64,000 nt of DNA from Myxococcota bacterium. Lineage in GTDB: Bacteria > Myxococcota_C > UBA6777. The stretch's first letter is position 1; the number at the start of each line of letters is the position of its first letter. The position numbers were made by a program, and so were the translations under genes. Below the pieces are notes generated by a model. It saw nothing but the letters and a program-made list of their open reading frames with translations. It was not told where the DNA came from and did not search any database. This document shows positions 41,376-50,524 of the stretch, one piece after another. Location of the stretch: the NCBI GenBank assembly GCA_023150835.1, contig JAKLKB010000021.1:1-64000 (forward strand), given 5' to 3'.

Positions 41376-43478
41376 TTAGCGAGGGGAGGAGGGGAGGCTA
41401 TCTGCGATGATCTCGGCGATATCGCGGGCTTTGACGTCTTCAGCGCCGAGGTCGTTGAGTCCATCGCGGATCATGGTGAGGCAGAAGGGGCAGTTGGTGG
41501 CGACGGTGGTTGCGCCTGTTTGGACGATCTCCTTGACGCGGTTGTGGTTGATCCGCTCGCCTGTGTGTTCTTCGAGCCACATACGTCCACCGCCAGCGCC
41601 ACAGCAGAAGCTTTGTTTGCGGTTTCGTTCGAGTTCTTTGACTTGGAGTCCGGGGACGCTGTGCAGGACGTGGCGCGGTTGGTCGTAGACTTCGTTGTAT
41701 CGGCCCATATAGCATGAATCGTGGTAGGTGACGAGTTCGTGGAAGTCTTGGTTGGGTTGGATGCGCTTGTCCTTGATCAGCTCGGCGATCAGTTGACTGT
41801 GATGGAAGGTCTCGTAGGAGACGCCAAATTGCGTGTATTCGTTTTTGATCACGTTGAAACAGTGGGGGCAGTGCGTGAAGACTTTGCGCACCTTGTGTTT
41901 TTCGAATTGCTCGATATTGGCTTTGGCGAGCATTTGGAACAGCATCTCGTTTCCAAGGCGGCGGGCTGTATCGCCGTTGCAGGTCTCTTTTTTCCCGAGG
42001 ATGGCGTAGTTGACGCCCGCAGCTTGGAGGATCTTGGCGAGTGCGATCGATACTTTCTTTTGGCGATCGTCATACGCGCCCGCACATCCGACATACCAGA
42101 GGTATTCGAAGTTGGGATTGGTGTCGACGGTTGGGATCTGGATGTCGGTTTCTTGGGTCCATTTGTCGCGTTCCATCGCGTTGACGCCCCAAGGATTGCC
42201 TTGGGTTTCCATGCCCTTAAAGACATTGACGGCTTCTTCGGGGAATTCTGCGCGGACCAGTACGTCGTTGCGGCGCAGATCGATGATGCGAGGGACTTGC
42301 TCGATGAAAAGCGGACAAGCGGACTCACACCAACCGCAGGTTGTACAAGACCACACGGTTTCTTGAGAGATCACATCAGGTTCCATCGAAGGGAGAGTGT
42401 CGATCTTTCCTGCGAGGATGGCGTCTGCGGACTTCATCAAGTGCTCGCGGATGGTCAGGTTGAGTCCTTTATGAGACAGCGGCTTATCGGTGATATAGGT
42501 TGGACAGTGCGTCAGACAACGGCCACATTCGGTACAAGAATAGGTATCAAGAGCTTGTTTCCAAGAAAGCCGTGTGGCGTTGCTGATGCCCACACGTTCG
42601 AGGTCTTCTTCGGTGGCCTCTTCAAAGTCGATCCCCGGGCTTGGGAGCTGCCCGTTCGGGCGGATGCGTTGAAAAAAGACGGTTGCAAGGCCGGTGATGA
42701 CGTGAAAGTGCTTGCCGATCGGGAGAAAGTTGAGAAACACCAAGAGCAGGCTACAGTGCGCCCAATAGCCAAAGGCCCCTGCTTGGTAGGCTGTTTGGCC
42801 CGATATCCCGAGGAGATGAAACAGGCCCACTCCGATACTCAGAGCAGGATGAGACAGGCCAACGTGCGCGTCTTTGATCGCCCCCGAGATCACCATCCCA
42901 GCCTCAAACATCACTTCCGTCACCATCAGGCTCTGAATGAACAGGATGATCAAGACGCCCTCAAAGGACTCGCTCATCCGCGCAGGCTTTTTGAAAAGAC
43001 GAAGGTACAAGAAATAACTCGCCCCAAGAAAAGCGAGGATCACCACGATATCTTTGAGAAAAAGATACAGCTTTCCGCTGAGACTGTCTGGCCCAAGAAG
43101 CGGAAAATGGAAAGAAAAACCACCATAAGCCATCGCAAAGATCGTCAGCGTTCGGATGCTGAGTACCAAAAAAGCTGTAAAGATCAGGATGTGTGCAAAG
43201 CCGATGGTTTCTTCGTTTTTGTCCATCATTCGGCCTTGGCCGAGGCCAAAACGCAGCAAGCGCTTGGTGCGCTCGCCGATCTGTTGAAATGCCGAAGCGT
43301 CGTGGCGCATCTTGAACAGGATACGCATACGCTTGTTCATTAGGTAGCCAAAGACAGCGAGAGAAATCAGCAGCATCACACTCATAATCAGAGGGTGGGT
43401 GGTCTGAGAAAGGGCAGTGGGGGCTTGCGCTGCCGCCAACCAAAAAGGCAAGAACAACGCTGTGATCGGTGTTGGCAT
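41376..43478 (-). CDS. Membrane Fe-S oxidoreductase (ETF:menaquinone oxidoreductase-like)
   Basis: A 700-residue protein. The N-terminal third is a NarI-like membrane domain with about six helices and several His that could ligate heme b. A ferredoxin-like domain follows with two 4Fe-4S motifs (CTECGRCLTHCP and CTTCGWCESACP). The C-terminal half has two CCG-type domains (CGAGGG with Cys pairs; HDSCYMGRYN) as in heterodisulfide reductase and glycolate oxidase subunits. This arrangement matches the delta-proteobacterial oxidoreductase thought to pass electrons from electron-transfer flavoprotein to menaquinone during fatty-acid oxidation. No etfAB genes are adjacent. ATG 43478 follows AAGGAG on its strand. 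Confidence 0.85.
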   Translation of the reverse strand: MPTPITALFLPFWLAAAQAPTALSQTTHPLIMSVMLLISLAVFGYLMNKRMRILFKMRHDASAFQQIGERTKRLLRFGLGQGRMMDKNEETIGFAHILIFTAFLVLSIRTLTIFAMAYGGFSFHFPLLGPDSLSGKLYLFLKDIVVILAFLGASYFLYLRLFKKPARMSESFEGVLIILFIQSLMVTEVMFEAGMVISGAIKDAHVGLSHPALSIGVGLFHLLGISGQTAYQAGAFGYWAHCSLLLVFLNFLPIGKHFHVITGLATVFFQRIRPNGQLPSPGIDFEEATEEDLERVGISNATRLSWKQALDTYSCTECGRCLTHCPTYITDKPLSHKGLNLTIREHLMKSADAILAGKIDTLPSMEPDVISQETVWSCTTCGWCESACPLFIEQVPRIIDLRRNDVLVRAEFPEEAVNVFKGMETQGNPWGVNAMERDKWTQETDIQIPTVDTNPNFEYLWYVGCAGAYDDRQKKVSIALAKILQAAGVNYAILGKKETCNGDTARRLGNEMLFQMLAKANIEQFEKHKVRKVFTHCPHCFNVIKNEYTQFGVSYETFHHSQLIAELIKDKRIQPNQDFHELVTYHDSCYMGRYNEVYDQPRHVLHSVPGLQVKELERNRKQSFCCGAGGGRMWLEEHTGERINHNRVKEIVQTGATTVATNCPFCLTMIRDGLNDLGAEDVKARDIAEIIADSLPSSPR

Positions 43479-43864
43479 GAGGGCGCGACTCCTTACGTTG
43501 GGGGGGGGACGGATCTTCTGAAAACTATCCTTGTGCGTTTCAGGTTCGTGACAAACTGCGGTGGTTATAGGCTGTTTGTGCATCTCGGTCAAGGCTCTGT
43601 TTGTTCGGGATGAATCTCGATTCAGAGCGGGCAGAGAAGGCGCGATGGGTTTGTGGTGAGGGAGTGTTGCGGGAGAGTGGGAGGGGGTGGTGCGGAGCGG
43701 ATAGCGGTGGTTGGGTGAGGAGGAGGCTTGCTTTTGGTGTGGGCGTCAGTTATAACGATCGACTGTTGTGACCCCGCAAAACCGAGAGATACGCGCCTCA
43801 AAAGACGCAAGGTTGCGTTGGATATTGGGGCCGATAGAAAACGCTGAGGCGGAAGGAATAATGG
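43479..43864. other. Divergent intergenic region upstream of the Fe-S and FHA-CpaF genes
   Basis: A 386-bp gap that should hold two divergent promoters. A run of nine G is at 43500-43508. No repeat family or convincing small gene is seen; a 94-codon reverse frame here has low-complexity composition. Confidence 0.4.
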
Positions 43865-46606
43865 ATGCTGCGGATAATCATTCAGGAAAAGAATGGGGGG
43901 CGGCAAGAGGTGGCGTTAGACAAGGACGAGATCAGTATCGGACGTGTCCCTGCCAATGATTTGCACCTTCCGAAGAACAACGTCTCAAAAAAGCACGCCG
44001 TGATCGTTCGTCAAGGAGCGAATTGGCAGCTTGTCGATATGCGTAGCACCAACGGCACGTTTATCAACGGCCAACAGCTTCAAGGAAGTCATGTCCTTCA
44101 ACCCAACGATCAGGTGATCATTGGAGATTTTTTGCTCCAATTTGATCTTGCTTCGGCCAACGATGCGATGCGGCCTCCCCCTGTTCCTGCGGGTCCGCCA
44201 TCGATGAGTTCTCCGTCGATGAGTCCGCCGTCGATGTCACCGATGGGGCCGCCGTCGATGCCTCCGATGGGACCACCACCCGGCCCACCGCCGTCGATGC
44301 CTCCGATGGGACCACCACCCGGCCCACCGCCGTCGATGCCTCCGATGGGACCACCACCCGGCCCACCGCCGTCGATGTCGCCGATGGGACCGCCGCCGTC
44401 GATGTCGCCGATGGGACCGCCGCCGTCGATGTCGCCGATGGGACCGCCGCCCGGGTTGGGCGCGCCGCCCCCTCGTCCGCCTGCACCGCCGATGGGACCG
44501 CCGATGAGTCCGATGTCTCCGATGGGATCGTCTCCGTCGATGTCGCCGATGAGTCCCCCTCCCGCTCCGCCGTCGATGCCGTCGATGGGACCGCCGCCCG
44601 GGTTGGGTGCGCCGCCCTCTCGTCCCCCTGCTCCTCCGATGGGGCCGCCGGGCGTGGGCGCACCTCCTGCGATGTCGGGCGATATGGGGATGCGACCGCC
44701 ACCGCCCCCGGGAGGCGGGCTAGGGTCCGCACCTCCAAGCCTTCCGAATCGCCCCGCAGCGTTTGATATGAGCGGACGACAACGTGCGTCCACATTGCCG
44801 ATCAGCGATGTTCCGCCGAGTCCTCCGCCCTCCAAAGCTCCGACGTCGTCTGTGCCTCCGAGTCTCGCGCCTCTTGGACAACCAACGGCCCCCTCGAAAG
44901 CCTTTGGTCAAGGACTTTCAGACGAAAGTCCCCATCGCGCTCAACAAGATATCGATCTTGTCGATCAATGGGATCGTGGACAAGACGATATCGCAACCCC
45001 TGCACCGCCATCCATCGAGCCGGATATGTTGACGGCAGATCATGACGCAGTGCTTTCGGACAGATCAGATCTTCCCGGCGGACTTCAAGAACCGACCGAA
45101 CACCAGCCCGAGCCGCCCCCTCGTTCTGTTTCTGCGTCTTCTGAGATCGGATCGCCCTACGCTAAAGGGCCAATCGCCGCTCAAAAAGCGACGCCTGTCC
45201 CGCCTTCTGCCGCGTCTATTCCGCCTAAATCGGTGCCTGTGCTGAAACGCTCGGCTGCCCCGCCAACCCCTGTCCCAGTACCTCAAAAAGCTGCGCCCCC
45301 AAAAGCCGCGCCCCCAAAAGCCGCGCCCCCAAAAGCCGCGCCCCCAAAAGCTGCCAAAGCACCCAAGATGCCGCCCAAACCCGCACCTGTGGTCTTTGAG
45401 GGCCTTTCCGAAGCGCACTTGGCTTTGTTGCAGGCTGCCCATGTGGTTTCGCAAGAAGCCATCGCACAAATGCCTTCTTTGCAAGAGGTCGTTGTGTCGT
45501 CCCCTGCGTTGCACGAAGAACTTCATGCGATCTTGCCGAGCGCTCTTGATCTCGCCCGTTCTAACGGACTTTCCGAGGGGACAGATGACGAGGGGATGCT
45601 GTTTGACCTTGTTTCGCGTGAGCTGTTGGGGTTCGGTGCGCTTGAAGAATTGTTGGATGATCTGAGCGTGACGGCTGTCATGGTGAGTGGACACCAACAA
45701 ATTCTGATCGAAAAAGAGGGGCAGATCAGCCCATCTCTGCGGTTTTTTTCAAGCGAACAGGCCCTTGCGAGGGCGATCTTGCGCCTTGCGACGTTGGCGG
45801 GTGAGTCTGCCGAAGCGTTTGGTGTACTTGAAACACGCCTTCCCGATGGGATCTGGTTTCATGCGATCTTCCCGCCCTATGCGCGTCGAGGGATCTCGTT
45901 AACGTTGCGCAAACCTCGCACAGAGCGGCTGTCTCTTGACGAAGCGTTGGACGAAGGCTTCCTCAGCGGCGATATGGCTGAAGTGCTGAAACAAGCGGTC
46001 GAACGGCGTTGCAATATCCTTGTTTCGGGTACGGACCAAGACGGGCGCATCGGCTTGTTGAACCTGCTTGCAGACGCCATCCCGAGCCACGAACGTGTCG
46101 TGTCGATCGAGTCTTTCGGAGACCTACAGTTCTCTCAACTCAACTGGGTGGCGCTGACGCAGCGCGGCGGTGATCTCCAAGGCCAAGGGGCTGTTCCTCA
46201 CAGCGCACTCCTCGAACAAGCCCTGCGTATCCGACCCCAACGCTTGGTCTTGGCGGAGATGGCTTCCAAAGAGGCGGAGATCTTGGTGCCTGCGTTGGTC
46301 GCAGGCATGGATGGTGTGATCTGTGCGCTGGGTGCTTCCTCTGTGGCACAAGCACAGCGTCGATTGGTCGCCTCGCTCGAAGCCGAAGGCGTTCGCTCCG
46401 CCTCAAAACAGATCGCCGAAGCGTTCCAACTGTTCGTACAGATCGGCACTTTTGCGGATGGTTCTCGCCGTGTTCTTTCGATTACGGAGATATCTACCGA
46501 CGAACAAGGAGAGCCTTGGCTGAGCGAGTTGTATCGCTTTGAAAGTGATTCTCCCGCTTCTTCGGACGGTCAGTTTGTGGCAGTGGCCGAACCTTCTTTC
46601 CTCTAA
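43865..46606 (+). CDS. FHA domain fused to a CpaF-like secretion ATPase lacking catalytic motifs
   Basis: A 913-residue protein. Residues 1-95 are a forkhead-associated domain (ISIGR, the SKKH and RSTNGTFING signatures), which normally binds phospho-Thr. A long Pro/Met/Gly/Ser-rich region follows, containing tandem PPSMPPMGPP-type units (nt 44210-44460) and KAAPP repeats (nt 45292-45355). From about residue 515, the chain matches CpaF: TRLPDG, IPPYA-like FPPYA, SLTLRKP, SLDEAL, ERVVSIES, and DGSRRVLSITEI. The Walker A position reads SGTDQDGRIG instead of GxxGxGKT, the Walker B position reads VLAEMASKEA instead of VGEVRGGEA, and the His box TLHANS reads ALGASS. All ATPase motifs are therefore missing. 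ATG 43865 follows GGAAGGAATAATGG. No other pilus gene is nearby. Confidence 0.85.
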   Translation: MLRIIIQEKNGGRQEVALDKDEISIGRVPANDLHLPKNNVSKKHAVIVRQGANWQLVDMRSTNGTFINGQQLQGSHVLQPNDQVIIGDFLLQFDLASANDAMRPPPVPAGPPSMSSPSMSPPSMSPMGPPSMPPMGPPPGPPPSMPPMGPPPGPPPSMPPMGPPPGPPPSMSPMGPPPSMSPMGPPPSMSPMGPPPGLGAPPPRPPAPPMGPPMSPMSPMGSSPSMSPMSPPPAPPSMPSMGPPPGLGAPPSRPPAPPMGPPGVGAPPAMSGDMGMRPPPPPGGGLGSAPPSLPNRPAAFDMSGRQRASTLPISDVPPSPPPSKAPTSSVPPSLAPLGQPTAPSKAFGQGLSDESPHRAQQDIDLVDQWDRGQDDIATPAPPSIEPDMLTADHDAVLSDRSDLPGGLQEPTEHQPEPPPRSVSASSEIGSPYAKGPIAAQKATPVPPSAASIPPKSVPVLKRSAAPPTPVPVPQKAAPPKAAPPKAAPPKAAPPKAAKAPKMPPKPAPVVFEGLSEAHLALLQAAHVVSQEAIAQMPSLQEVVVSSPALHEELHAILPSALDLARSNGLSEGTDDEGMLFDLVSRELLGFGALEELLDDLSVTAVMVSGHQQILIEKEGQISPSLRFFSSEQALARAILRLATLAGESAEAFGVLETRLPDGIWFHAIFPPYARRGISLTLRKPRTERLSLDEALDEGFLSGDMAEVLKQAVERRCNILVSGTDQDGRIGLLNLLADAIPSHERVVSIESFGDLQFSQLNWVALTQRGGDLQGQGAVPHSALLEQALRIRPQRLVLAEMASKEAEILVPALVAGMDGVICALGASSVAQAQRRLVASLEAEGVRSASKQIAEAFQLFVQIGTFADGSRRVLSITEISTDEQGEPWLSELYRFESDSPASSDGQFVAVAEPSFL

Positions 46607-46690
46607 CGATATCCGAGCGATGTATCCACAAAGGAGAGTACGTAGACGCCCGATTGTTGGGCAGCCACACCTGTCTGCCCCCATAGGCGT
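46606..46690. repeat. Dispersed repeat (family B, copy 2)
   Basis: It begins acgatatccgagcg, sharing its first base with the FHA-CpaF stop codon, and continues through cacaaaggagagtacgtagacgcccg, ttgggcagccacacctgtctgcccc. The copies at 30800 and 61718 match over most of this length. Confidence 0.75.
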
Positions 46691-46775
46691 TAGGTTAAGC
46701 TATGGTTGGCCCCCCACCGAAGCCAAAGACCGTGAACAGGGGAGGGAGAGAAAGTCGGAGGCAGCGAGGTTTTGG

Positions 46776-46926
46776 TTTTCCATGCCGCACGCTGTTTGCA
46801 CGAGAGAGCGTCTTTGCCTGCTCCAACTTCCCCCCGTTGGCCGGGGGGAATGAGGGGGGGCGACAAAAGAAAGAGCGATCATCCTCGATTCTCCGATATT
46901 TCCGCCTTAACAAGGCGCGTATGGGG
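46776..46926. repeat. Dispersed repeat (family C, copy 2)
   Basis: Matches the left edge of the window (1-146). It holds a CCCCCCG/CGGGGGG inverted repeat, a G-rich run, and ccgccttaacaaggcgcgta. It forms part of the 642-bp gene-free stretch between the two FHA-protein genes. Confidence 0.7.
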
Positions 46927-46938
46927 GGTGCCTCTACG

Positions 46939-47212
46939 TGTTGGAAATCACACGATGTTTCGTAGGGGCAGGCCCCCGTGCCTGCCCGATCTCTGTTGCG
47001 TCGGTGACCTCTTCATCGCCATCTGTTCTGAACGAGCCCCAACAACAGGGCAACCACAGGGGGTTGCCCCTACGTGTTGGAAATCACAAGGTGTTTCGTA
47101 GGGGCAGGCCCCCGTGCCTGCCCGATCTCTGTTGCGTCGGTGACCTCTTCATCGCCATCTGTTCTGAACGAGCCCCAACAACAGGGCAACCACACCTGTC
47201 TACCTTGACCGT
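46939..47212. repeat. 136-bp tandem duplication containing GTAGGGGCAGGCCCC hairpins
   Basis: Each unit starts near acgtgttggaaatcac and runs through cgtaggggcaggcccccgtg and ggtgacctcttcatcgcc to acagggcaaccaca. The unit starts are 136 bp apart (ttggaaatca at 46941 and 47077), and the copies are almost identical. The second copy's tail diverges into the family-B phrase cacctgtct. No gene is present. Confidence 0.9.
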
Positions 47213-47248
47213 GTTCGATCACACGATGAGCGGGGCGTGGGGCGTCTT

Positions 47249-48130
47249 TTAGTACACGTTCGGATAGACGGCCCAGATCTCTTGATTGATGCGTTGTGCA
47301 ACATCGAGCAACATCTCGATCGAAGGGCCGGGGAAGCGTTCGGGGAGGGGGATGGGGGCGGGTCCAAGGACACCGTAGGTTTCGTGAGGCTCGTAATGAC
47401 CGGGGAAGAGACCTTGGCCGAAAGGATTGGACGGGGCGTTGCTTGGCATACTTGCGGCCTCGGTGGGTATGCTTGCAGCGTTTGAAGGTACGGGCGAAGA
47501 GGGCGAGTTGTAGGCGGGGCTTGCGGAGGTTGGAGAGGCGGAATAAGCGAGGCTTGCGGTGGTGGGGGCGTCCGACATCAAGTGAGCGTGTTCGTTGGTG
47601 GATTCGAGGATGGCGTCATCACCGATCTCGATGACATCGTGTTGGCCTGTGGCATGGCCGGGAAGCTGAGTGCCGTCGAGTGAAAAGTCTGGAAGGCCCG
47701 ATAGTTCGGCGTCAAGGGCCACAAGGGCATCGTCCATTTCGGCGGCTTGAGCGATCGCAGACGTAGCGTTGGAAGGGGCCGAACCAGCGCGATCTGCGGT
47801 GCTTTTGAGGGCATCCGCGCCGATGTATACGGTGATACGGGTTTGCCCGACTTGGAGCAGATCGCCGTTTGACAGCTTGCCACGGGCTCCGACGCTTTTT
47901 CCGTTGACGGAAGTGGAGGCGGCTCCCATATCCACGACGTTGACATCGCTTTCTTTTCGGATATTGATGGCAGCGTGAACTCGCCCGATGCTTGGGTCTT
48001 CGAGCGGCACGTCGATGCCTTTGCGAGCGCCGCGTCCGATCTTGAGGACGGTGCTGTCCTCGAAAAACATCTCGTGTACGGGTGTGTTGGGTTCTTGAAT
48101 CACCAGTCGGATCGGTACATTGTTTGACAT
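47249..48130 (-). CDS. FHA-domain protein with Ser/Pro/Ala-rich linker
   Basis: A 293-residue protein. Residues 1-105 are a forkhead-associated domain (LKIGRG, DPSIGRVHAAI, STSVNGKSV). A low-complexity Ala/Ser/Pro/Asn middle section follows. The last 35 residues (PERFPGPSIEMLLDVAQRINQEIWAVYP) look like a conserved helix. There is no enzyme domain, so it is probably a phospho-Thr adaptor; either Ser/Thr kinase in the window could be a source of its ligand, though nothing shows this. ATG 48130 follows GAGGGGCACG; four extra upstream codons are possible. It faces the FHA-CpaF gene across the repeat-rich gap. Confidence 0.85.
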   Translation of the reverse strand: MSNNVPIRLVIQEPNTPVHEMFFEDSTVLKIGRGARKGIDVPLEDPSIGRVHAAINIRKESDVNVVDMGAASTSVNGKSVGARGKLSNGDLLQVGQTRITVYIGADALKSTADRAGSAPSNATSAIAQAAEMDDALVALDAELSGLPDFSLDGTQLPGHATGQHDVIEIGDDAILESTNEHAHLMSDAPTTASLAYSASPTSASPAYNSPSSPVPSNAASIPTEAASMPSNAPSNPFGQGLFPGHYEPHETYGVLGPAPIPLPERFPGPSIEMLLDVAQRINQEIWAVYPNVY

Positions 48131-48233
48131 CGTGCCCCTCATCTCGCCGTCGTGTCGTGTGTGGGAGAAAACGTAGACCGTTCTTAAAGCACTTTGCGGT
48201 TGGATGCAAGAGATCCACCGAAGGAGTCCGTGT

Positions 48234-48896
48234 ATGCGAAAGATTCATCGTCCCCCGTTGCGTTTTGATCGCGTTATGGTGGATTGGCGTACAGTGGGGT
48301 TGTTTCAGACCAACAGCTTTCTTGTGATATGCGAAAACACCCGTGAGGCGGCGATTGTGGATTCTTGCGGTGAGTTTGATGTGCTGCAAGCGATGATCGC
48401 CTCGCACGAAGGGATCAACGTGCGCTACTTGCTCCAGACTCATGCTCATCTCGATCACGTCGCAGCACTCGCAGAGATGAAGGCTTGGAGCCAAGCGCCG
48501 ATCGTCTTGCATCCCGAAGAAGCCCCGTTGTACGAAGCGGTTCCGATGCAGTGTCGGTTGTTTGGTTTGCCTGAGATCGCTTCGCCGCCAGCCCCCGATC
48601 GATGGGTGCGTGAAGGTGACACCCTGCCGCTTGGCGATCTGACGATCCAAGTCATCGAAACCCCGGGCCATACGCCCGGAGGGATCTCCTTCGAGATCGC
48701 AGAGCATCTTTTTGTCGGAGACACCTTGTTCCAAGGTTCGATCGGTCGATCCGATCTGCCGGGGGGGAATTCCGCAACGCTGATGCGTTCGCTGCATCGC
48801 TTGATCACATGGCCCGAACAGACGCTGGTGTTTTCTGGACACGGGCCTGTGACCACCATCGGGCGCGAACGAGATCACAACCCCTTTTTGTCCTAG
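48234..48896 (+). CDS. Metallo-beta-lactamase-fold hydrolase (glyoxalase II-like)
   Basis: A 220-residue protein with the full metal-binding set: THAHLDH (first cluster), the His of TPGHTPGG, the Asp of FVGDTLF, and the His of FSGHGP. The order and spacing match hydroxyacylglutathione-hydrolase-like and related thioesterase MBL proteins of about 210 residues, without the extra C-terminal substrate domain of true glyoxalase II. The natural substrate is uncertain. ATG 48234 follows AAGGAGTCCGTGT. It diverges from the FHA-protein gene. Confidence 0.88.
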   Translation: MRKIHRPPLRFDRVMVDWRTVGLFQTNSFLVICENTREAAIVDSCGEFDVLQAMIASHEGINVRYLLQTHAHLDHVAALAEMKAWSQAPIVLHPEEAPLYEAVPMQCRLFGLPEIASPPAPDRWVREGDTLPLGDLTIQVIETPGHTPGGISFEIAEHLFVGDTLFQGSIGRSDLPGGNSATLMRSLHRLITWPEQTLVFSGHGPVTTIGRERDHNPFLS

Positions 48897-49063
48897 CGCC
48901 CCCATCCCCCCGTCCCTCCAAGTCTCCAAAGAACGAGGAGAGCAAAGCCCGCGCAGAAGCCTTGGCGGCGTCATGATCTCTTGCTTCTTCGTGCGGTGGC
49001 GTGCTATGTAGGGGGAAACACCGCGCATGGGGGCGGTCGTCTGGGTCCAATCGGAGGTTTGTG

Positions 49064-50446
49064 ATGTTTCGTCTGCGGTTTTCTTTTGTGTGGATGGTGT
49101 TGTTGTTTCTCGGCGTCCTTGTGATGCCTGTGGGATGTGATAGTGGCCTCAAGCCTTGCAAAACCCGCAATGATTGTGCAGATCCCGGGACGGATATCTG
49201 CTTGCGTGGGTTTTGCTTCTTGCGCTGTACGACAGACAAAGACTGCACCAATGGGAAAAAATGCAACGCACAAGGCGGATGCGGTGAACTGCCCGATAGC
49301 GGGACGCCTGTGGGCGATTGCTCTAGCGGAGACACGCGCAAATGTTATAACGCTGCCTCGGGATGCGTGGAAGATAGCGGTCAATTCTTGTGCAAAGGCA
49401 TCTGCAAAGAAGGGACGCAGAAGTGCGGAACAGACGGAAAGTGGGGCGCTTGTGAAGGACAGATCGTTCCTGAAAGCAAAGAAGTCTGTGGCGATGCGAA
49501 AGACAACAACTGCAACGGCGAAACGGACGAAGGTTGCGGAACCGTGATCTGTACGCTCGGCCAAAAGAAAGCCTGTTTTACGGGAGCGACGGGTTGCACA
49601 CAAAGCGGAGATACCTACTCTTGCAAAGGCAATTGCAAGGCAGGCGACCGAGTCTGCCAACCCGGAACGGACGGAAAGCCCGAATGGAGCGAGTGCAAAG
49701 ACCAAGTCTTGCCGATCGCAGAGTCTTGTACCAACAACATCGACGACAACTGCGACGGAGAAGTCAACGAAGGCTGTGCTTGTAAAGTCGGCGAATCCCG
49801 CAAATGCTCGGCCCCGAATGGTTGTGGAGGCATCCAAACTTGCCAAACCAAAGGGGGCGGGTCTGAATGGACGACTTGTGTGGCGTCTGCACCAAGCGAC
49901 GAAGTCTGCGATGGGATCGACAATGATTGCGACGGAAAGATCGATAACGTCAAAGGTTCGGACACCAAGCTCACACGCGACTGCGCCAAGCTGTGCTTCA
50001 AAGGCAAAGAAACTTGTACTGACGGCAAGTTTCAAAACTGCGATGCCGAAGACCCCATCCCCGATGGCAAGGGCGAACACGAAGACACCGATGGCGACAA
50101 GATCCCTGACGTTGAAAAATGGTGCAATGGTCGCGATGACGATTGCGACGGTCGCATCGACAACGTCAAAGGGCGCGATGTCAAGATCCGCCGTAGCTGT
50201 GACCCTTCGACCCCGGGAAAACCCGTGTTTGGTCCATGCAAAGACAACGCTTCGCAAGAGTGCGCAGACGGCGCAACCATCGGCAATCCCAAGTGGGGGA
50301 CTTGTGAAGGCGGAAAGCCCGCAGACGCCGAAGCTTGTGATGGTGTCGATAACGACTGCGACGGTCAAATCGATGAAGATGCCGTCTGTCCCGATGGAGA
50401 AAAGTGCCAGAAAAACACCCTTGGCAACAAGGTTTGTGCGCCCTAA
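49064..50446 (+). CDS. Cys-rich lipoprotein with MopE-like DNDCDG repeats
   Basis: A 460-residue protein. The signal peptide ends in VMPVGCDSG, a lipobox with Asp at +2. The mature protein has five copies of an Asp/Asn/Cys motif (DNNCNGETDEGC, DDNCDGEVNEGC, DNDCDGKIDNV, DDDCDGRIDNV, DNDCDGQIDED) as in the MopE-type metal-binding repeat family common in Myxococcota. Between them lie other Cys-rich segments (CCTDKDCTNG-like CRTNDC, KCGTDGKWGACEG). The Asp/Asn clusters could bind calcium or other metals; this is known for related proteins, not shown here. ATG 49064 follows GGAGGTTTGTG. The next gene starts 78 bp downstream. Confidence 0.85.
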   Translation: MFRLRFSFVWMVLLFLGVLVMPVGCDSGLKPCKTRNDCADPGTDICLRGFCFLRCTTDKDCTNGKKCNAQGGCGELPDSGTPVGDCSSGDTRKCYNAASGCVEDSGQFLCKGICKEGTQKCGTDGKWGACEGQIVPESKEVCGDAKDNNCNGETDEGCGTVICTLGQKKACFTGATGCTQSGDTYSCKGNCKAGDRVCQPGTDGKPEWSECKDQVLPIAESCTNNIDDNCDGEVNEGCACKVGESRKCSAPNGCGGIQTCQTKGGGSEWTTCVASAPSDEVCDGIDNDCDGKIDNVKGSDTKLTRDCAKLCFKGKETCTDGKFQNCDAEDPIPDGKGEHEDTDGDKIPDVEKWCNGRDDDCDGRIDNVKGRDVKIRRSCDPSTPGKPVFGPCKDNASQECADGATIGNPKWGTCEGGKPADAEACDGVDNDCDGQIDEDAVCPDGEKCQKNTLGNKVCAP

Positions 50447-50524
50447 GGCGGTTCACCTTTTGGAATACGATTTTTTTTGCCAACTGCGTAAGCTCTATTT
50501 CTTACAGGATAGCTGAGGTTTTGG

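Noticed and set aside
41721-43343. 540-codon forward frame antisense to the Fe-S oxidoreductase
   Set aside because: The reverse frame encodes intact CxxCxxC clusters and CCG domains; the forward one has no family features.
44110-44835. Gly/Asp/Ile-rich reverse frame over the Pro-rich region
   Set aside because: It is the complement of the tandem Pro/Met repeats of the FHA-CpaF gene.
49004-50368. 454-codon reverse frame across the MopE-like gene
   Set aside because: Alternating Phe/Ala/Val composition is the complement of the Cys/Asp-rich coding strand; no start signal.
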